Positions 5,455 through 7,683 of a stretch of DNA of 7,683 nucleotides are shown in pieces. Numbering within the stretch: the stretch's first letter is position 1; the number at the start of each line of letters is the position of its first letter. A program made the translations under genes and the position numbers. This DNA comes from Actinomycetota bacterium (GTDB lineage: Bacteria > Actinomycetota > Acidimicrobiia > IMCC26256), in assembly GCA_009702955.1 (NCBI GenBank), contig WLHA01000045.1, positions 1 through 7,683 on the forward strand, written 5' to 3'. The notes under the pieces are model-generated. The model saw only the letters and a list, made by a program, of their open reading frames with translations. It was not told the DNA's origin and searched no databases.

Positions 5455-5871
5455 ATGAGCCTCGTTGTGTTACTTACCGGCGTATACGACGCAGATGGAG
5501 GAGCGATCGGCGAGCTGAAGTATTGGATCGGCGCTCGACTCGGTAAAACGCATTGCTCCCTCTGCGAAGTTACTCATTCTGCAATTAGGGAGAGGCGTGA
5601 ATGGAGCGAGACGCGCTCAACCTTGAGCGTTGAGTTCCGTACCGTCCATCGAGATGAGCAGAGCGGACCCGTTTCGACTGCAACTAACGGCCTATTCCCT
5701 GCGGTAGTAGCTCAAGCTGAGGATGGAGTGGCATACCTTCTCCTCGACGCAGCGGATATTGAGGAGATTGCTCGTCGCGCCGAGCCCCACCTTGCGTTGA
5801 TTGCAGCGGTTGAGCAAGCAGGGACAGCGATTGGCCTCTCTTGGCCGGGCGGATCCCTAAGAAATCCCTGA
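5455..5871 (+). CDS. Uncharacterised actinobacterial protein with HC-x2-C-x3-H motif
   Basis: This 138-residue protein starts with a short beta strand and VYDADGGAIGELKYWIGARL (10-29), then KTHCSLCEVTH (31-41), whose H33, C34, C37 and H41 could bind metal or act as a redox CxxC. Later parts include VEFRTVHRDE (59-68), LFPAVVAQ (80-87) and an acidic helix DAADIEEIARRAEP (98-111). I recognise the pattern, a GELKY-like segment then HC-x2-C-x2-TH and HRDE, from hypothetical actinobacterial proteins, but no function is established. A thioredoxin-like fold is possible given the N-terminal strand and CxxC. The ATG at 5455 follows the DUF3039 stop by 5 nt without its own Shine-Dalgarno, so translation probably depends on reinitiation. 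The two products are likely co-expressed, and both carry putative Cys/His metal sites. Confidence 0.85.
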   Translation: MSLVVLLTGVYDADGGAIGELKYWIGARLGKTHCSLCEVTHSAIRERREWSETRSTLSVEFRTVHRDEQSGPVSTATNGLFPAVVAQAEDGVAYLLLDAADIEEIARRAEPHLALIAAVEQAGTAIGLSWPGGSLRNP

Positions 5872-5936
5872 GCGACCCAAGCAGGCGCCCATTAGGTGTG
5901 AAGATGTATACCTATCAGAGCCGATGAGAAGCGTTA

Positions 5937-7202
5937 GTGAGAGTTCTTCAGACATTGCGAGATCAGCGCCAAGGATCCTTGCGCGCAGTTTTTCTTAAGG
6001 CCCTAGTTCTGGTCGCCGTTGCAGGCGTCGTCTCCTCGCTCTCGGTCGGAATTGATAATCGAGAAGTCTTCGCTGCTCAGCCCCCCGCAGTGGTCGGAAA
6101 GAATGTGGGATCAGGTACCGCTGCTGGGCCGCGCATCGCTGCTCTCTCTTCGCTAGTGGCGCGCTCCGATGCGACGGTCGTTGAGTCGAATCGTGACCTA
6201 GGAAACCTGAGGTCGCAACTAGTGCGGCTCCAGGCCGCGGAGGCAGCAGCGCGCGCTCATACCGACGAGCTTGGAGCCCTTGAAGTACAAGCGCAGAGCA
6301 GGCTCATTGAGGCGAGAGCGACACTGGCAAGCCTCGCTGCGGCAGCGTATAGGGATACCGCGAGCGCACCAGTGTTCGTCATATTTTTGAGGGCTAGAAC
6401 TCCTCTCGATATCGAGTACCGCCAAGAGCTTGTTCGTCAGACTGCAAGGGTTCGTAATAGGGCGTTAAGGCAAGCAAAATCTGCGGAGGTCATAGCGGCG
6501 AACGCCACACGAGTTGCACGCATTGAAAGAGACCGGATCCGGGGCGAACTCCAGACTGTCTCTGTCCAGATCCCTGCAGTGGAGAAACGTGGGAGCGCAG
6601 CGCGCATCACCGCAACGAACGGACGGTTCTGGCTGGCGCGCTGGAGTTCAATCGCTAACGGTACGGCAACCACAATACGGGGGCAGCCGGTACTCGGCTC
6701 AGAGGAGATGTCGCGCTGGTTTATCGGTACCCGCGGCAATCGGTCTCGAGCCACGGTTCCGATGGCGGAGCTTGCGCGTTACTACGTAGAGGAGGGTTCG
6801 TCTGAGAATATTCGTGGCGATATTGCATTTGCTCAGAGTGTCTTAGAGACAGGTGGTTTCAGGTTCCCCGATGGAGGACAGGTTGCTCCGAGCGACAACA
6901 ACTTCGCTGGCATGGGTGCTTGCGATTCGTGTGCATCCGGGCGCACCTACTCTTCAGCTCGTATTGGCGTGCGCGCCCAGATGCAGCTCCTGCGTGTCTA
7001 TGCGCAGCCCGGCCTGCGTAACTCGATGCTGGGTAACCCTGCTGTCGATCCGCGCCTCGATACTCATTATTTGAGAGGGAAGGTTCAGGCATGGTCTGGC
7101 CTCACCGGCACTTGGGCCACTGCTCGCGCATACGGCGATCGGATAATTGAGATTTTCTCCGAGATGCTTGCATGGCTAACAGATCGCGCGGGTCTGGGGT
7201 AA
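5937..7202 (+). CDS. Secreted coiled-coil cell-wall hydrolase with glucosaminidase domain
   Basis: The 421-residue product has a basic N-region, a hydrophobic core ALVLVAVAGVVSSLSVG (22-38) and a possible signal-peptidase site near VFAA|QPP (44-50), so it is probably exported. Residues about 68-220 are two Ala/Arg/Glu-rich helical stretches, interrupted by APVFVIFLRARTPLDIEYRQ (144-163). This resembles the coiled-coil module of CwlO/RipC-type peptidoglycan hydrolases that FtsEX controls. The C-terminal part (about 272-412) is a mannosyl-glycoprotein endo-beta-N-acetylglucosaminidase-like domain: NIRGDIAFAQSVLETGGF (291-308) with probable catalytic E304, SDNNFAGMGACDSC (319-332), VRAQMQLLRVYA (345-356) and LTGTWATARAYGDRI (389-403). 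It should cleave N-acetylglucosaminyl bonds of peptidoglycan. C329 and C332 may form a disulfide. The start is GTG at 5937, with GAGAAG at 5926-5931 (5-nt spacer). The 65-bp upstream gap shows no convincing promoter. The domain assignment is firm; the FtsEX link is inference. Confidence 0.9.
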   Translation: MRVLQTLRDQRQGSLRAVFLKALVLVAVAGVVSSLSVGIDNREVFAAQPPAVVGKNVGSGTAAGPRIAALSSLVARSDATVVESNRDLGNLRSQLVRLQAAEAAARAHTDELGALEVQAQSRLIEARATLASLAAAAYRDTASAPVFVIFLRARTPLDIEYRQELVRQTARVRNRALRQAKSAEVIAANATRVARIERDRIRGELQTVSVQIPAVEKRGSAARITATNGRFWLARWSSIANGTATTIRGQPVLGSEEMSRWFIGTRGNRSRATVPMAELARYYVEEGSSENIRGDIAFAQSVLETGGFRFPDGGQVAPSDNNFAGMGACDSCASGRTYSSARIGVRAQMQLLRVYAQPGLRNSMLGNPAVDPRLDTHYLRGKVQAWSGLTGTWATARAYGDRIIEIFSEMLAWLTDRAGLG

Positions 7203-7234
7203 GTCTCCGTTGCAATTTTTGGATAGCAGAGACT
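7202..7234. terminator. Possible bidirectional hairpin between convergent genes
   Basis: AGTCTC (7202-7207) and GAGACT (7229-7234) are perfect inverted repeats; a few further pairs with wobbles are possible inside. The hairpin begins at the last base of the glucosaminidase stop and lies 40 nt past the stop of the converging oxidoreductase gene. No T-tract follows on the plus strand. A TTTTT run (7216-7220) sits in the loop. Weak support. Confidence 0.3.
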
Positions 7235-7273
7235 CGGTAGATCGCGCTAGTAGTGCCTCTCCTTGAAAATTTG

Positions 7274-7683
7274 CTAGTTAATTGCTCCGAGGCTCGCTGC
7301 TATTCCTTCTGCCGTGCGCCGGCCCGAGAACAGCGCTCCCTGAATAGATGCAGTGTCTCGATGGTCGCCGCAAACCCACAAGCCGTCTCCGAGATTCACG
7401 CGTTGGCGAGCCTGAAGAGGCGCCCTCTGATCTGGGTGCCCGTGCTTGATGCGATCAATGCGCAGCGTCTCCCATGCTTGGACCTCAGTCCCGATCCATT
7501 CGGATAGTTGGCCGCGCACCTCGGCCTCCAATCCCTCGCCACCCGCGCTTCCGGGGATAGATGCAGCGATCAAACTCTTTCCTGCAGGTGCATATTGCTC
7601 TGAAACCCCGCTCATTACCGCAAGATTGCGCACTAGAGAATCGCGTGCGCCGTCGAGTGCAATGAACTTTCCGATCCCAGACG
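7274..7683 (-). CDS. FAD-dependent amine-oxidase-like oxidoreductase, C-terminal part (cut by right edge)
   Basis: The minus-strand frame is open from the right edge to a TAG at 7276-7274, giving about 136 residues of C-terminus. The edge-proximal part reads GIGKFIALDGARDSLVRNLA, which continues smoothly across the GTG at 7633, so that GTG is internal and the real start lies beyond the window. The sequence ends with the FAD-binding C-terminal motif of flavin amine oxidases, phytoene desaturases and protoporphyrinogen-oxidase-like proteins: LWVCGDHRDTASIQGALFSG (about 7321-7380), then RRTAEGIAAS. In this motif the Gly-Asp contacts the flavin and the following Ser/Gly helix caps it. The residue before Gly-Asp is Cys, where Ala or Gly is more usual. 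The substrate cannot be told from the C-terminus. It converges on the glucosaminidase gene, with 71 bp between the stops. Confidence 0.85.
   Translation of the reverse strand, partial: SGIGKFIALDGARDSLVRNLAVMSGVSEQYAPAGKSLIAASIPGSAGGEGLEAEVRGQLSEWIGTEVQAWETLRIDRIKHGHPDQRAPLQARQRVNLGDGLWVCGDHRDTASIQGALFSGRRTAEGIAASLGAIN

Noticed and set aside
5893..5914. TAGGT...ACCTA inverted repeat upstream of the glucosaminidase gene
   Set aside because: Five-base arms with a 12-base gap can easily occur by chance, and no promoter is visible around them.
6437..6754. Minus-strand frame of 105 codons inside the glucosaminidase gene
   Set aside because: No family features; it lies opposite the coiled-coil region, whose regular codon use leaves antisense frames open.

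Overview
The window looks like chromosomal DNA from an actinomycetote of medium-high GC (mid-50s percent by eye). A DUF3039 protein, a companion small HC-x2-C-x3-H protein and a secreted coiled-coil/glucosaminidase protein all have actinobacterial relatives. Acidimicrobiia is a reasonable guess but is not proven. I see no rRNA, tRNA, CRISPR array, insertion sequence or phage gene. No gene-free stretch exceeds 150 bases.

Left half (1-4624), a small catabolic island. On the minus strand, from right to left, lie an SsuD-type flavin-dependent monooxygenase (1796-2938), a class-I aldehyde dehydrogenase (194-1645), a strong hairpin (137-162), and the probable start of a membrane or exported protein that leaves the window (1-112). 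Diverging from the monooxygenase across only 51 bp are a Gfo/Idh/MocA sugar-type dehydrogenase (2990-4081) and an NTF2/SnoaL/LEH-like small enzyme (4205-4624). The monooxygenase keeps the full set of SsuD sulfonate-pocket residues at exact SsuD spacing. SsuD-type chemistry turns a sulfonate into sulfite plus an aldehyde, and an aldehyde dehydrogenase is a natural next step. With the sugar/cyclitol-type oxidoreductase beside them, the four genes could degrade a sulfonated sugar or polyol. That is inference. Two separate 14-bp tandem repeats lie in the translation-initiation regions of the aldehyde dehydrogenase (three copies) and the Gfo/Idh gene (two copies, covering the Shine-Dalgarno and the first bases of the start codon).

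Right half (4736-7683), housekeeping-like. It holds a short Arg-rich protein with one C-terminal membrane helix, whose ribosome-binding site lies inside a perfect 17-base dyad. A tightly coupled pair follows, DUF3039 and an uncharacterised possible metal-site protein, five bases apart. Then comes a secreted coiled-coil/glucosaminidase cell-wall hydrolase. Converging on it is the C-terminal part of an FAD-dependent amine-oxidase-like oxidoreductase, whose frame stays open to the right edge, so its true start lies outside.

The items most worth a second look are the possible sulfosugar/sulfonate cassette, the paired 14-bp repeats, and the dyad over the small membrane protein's ribosome-binding site.
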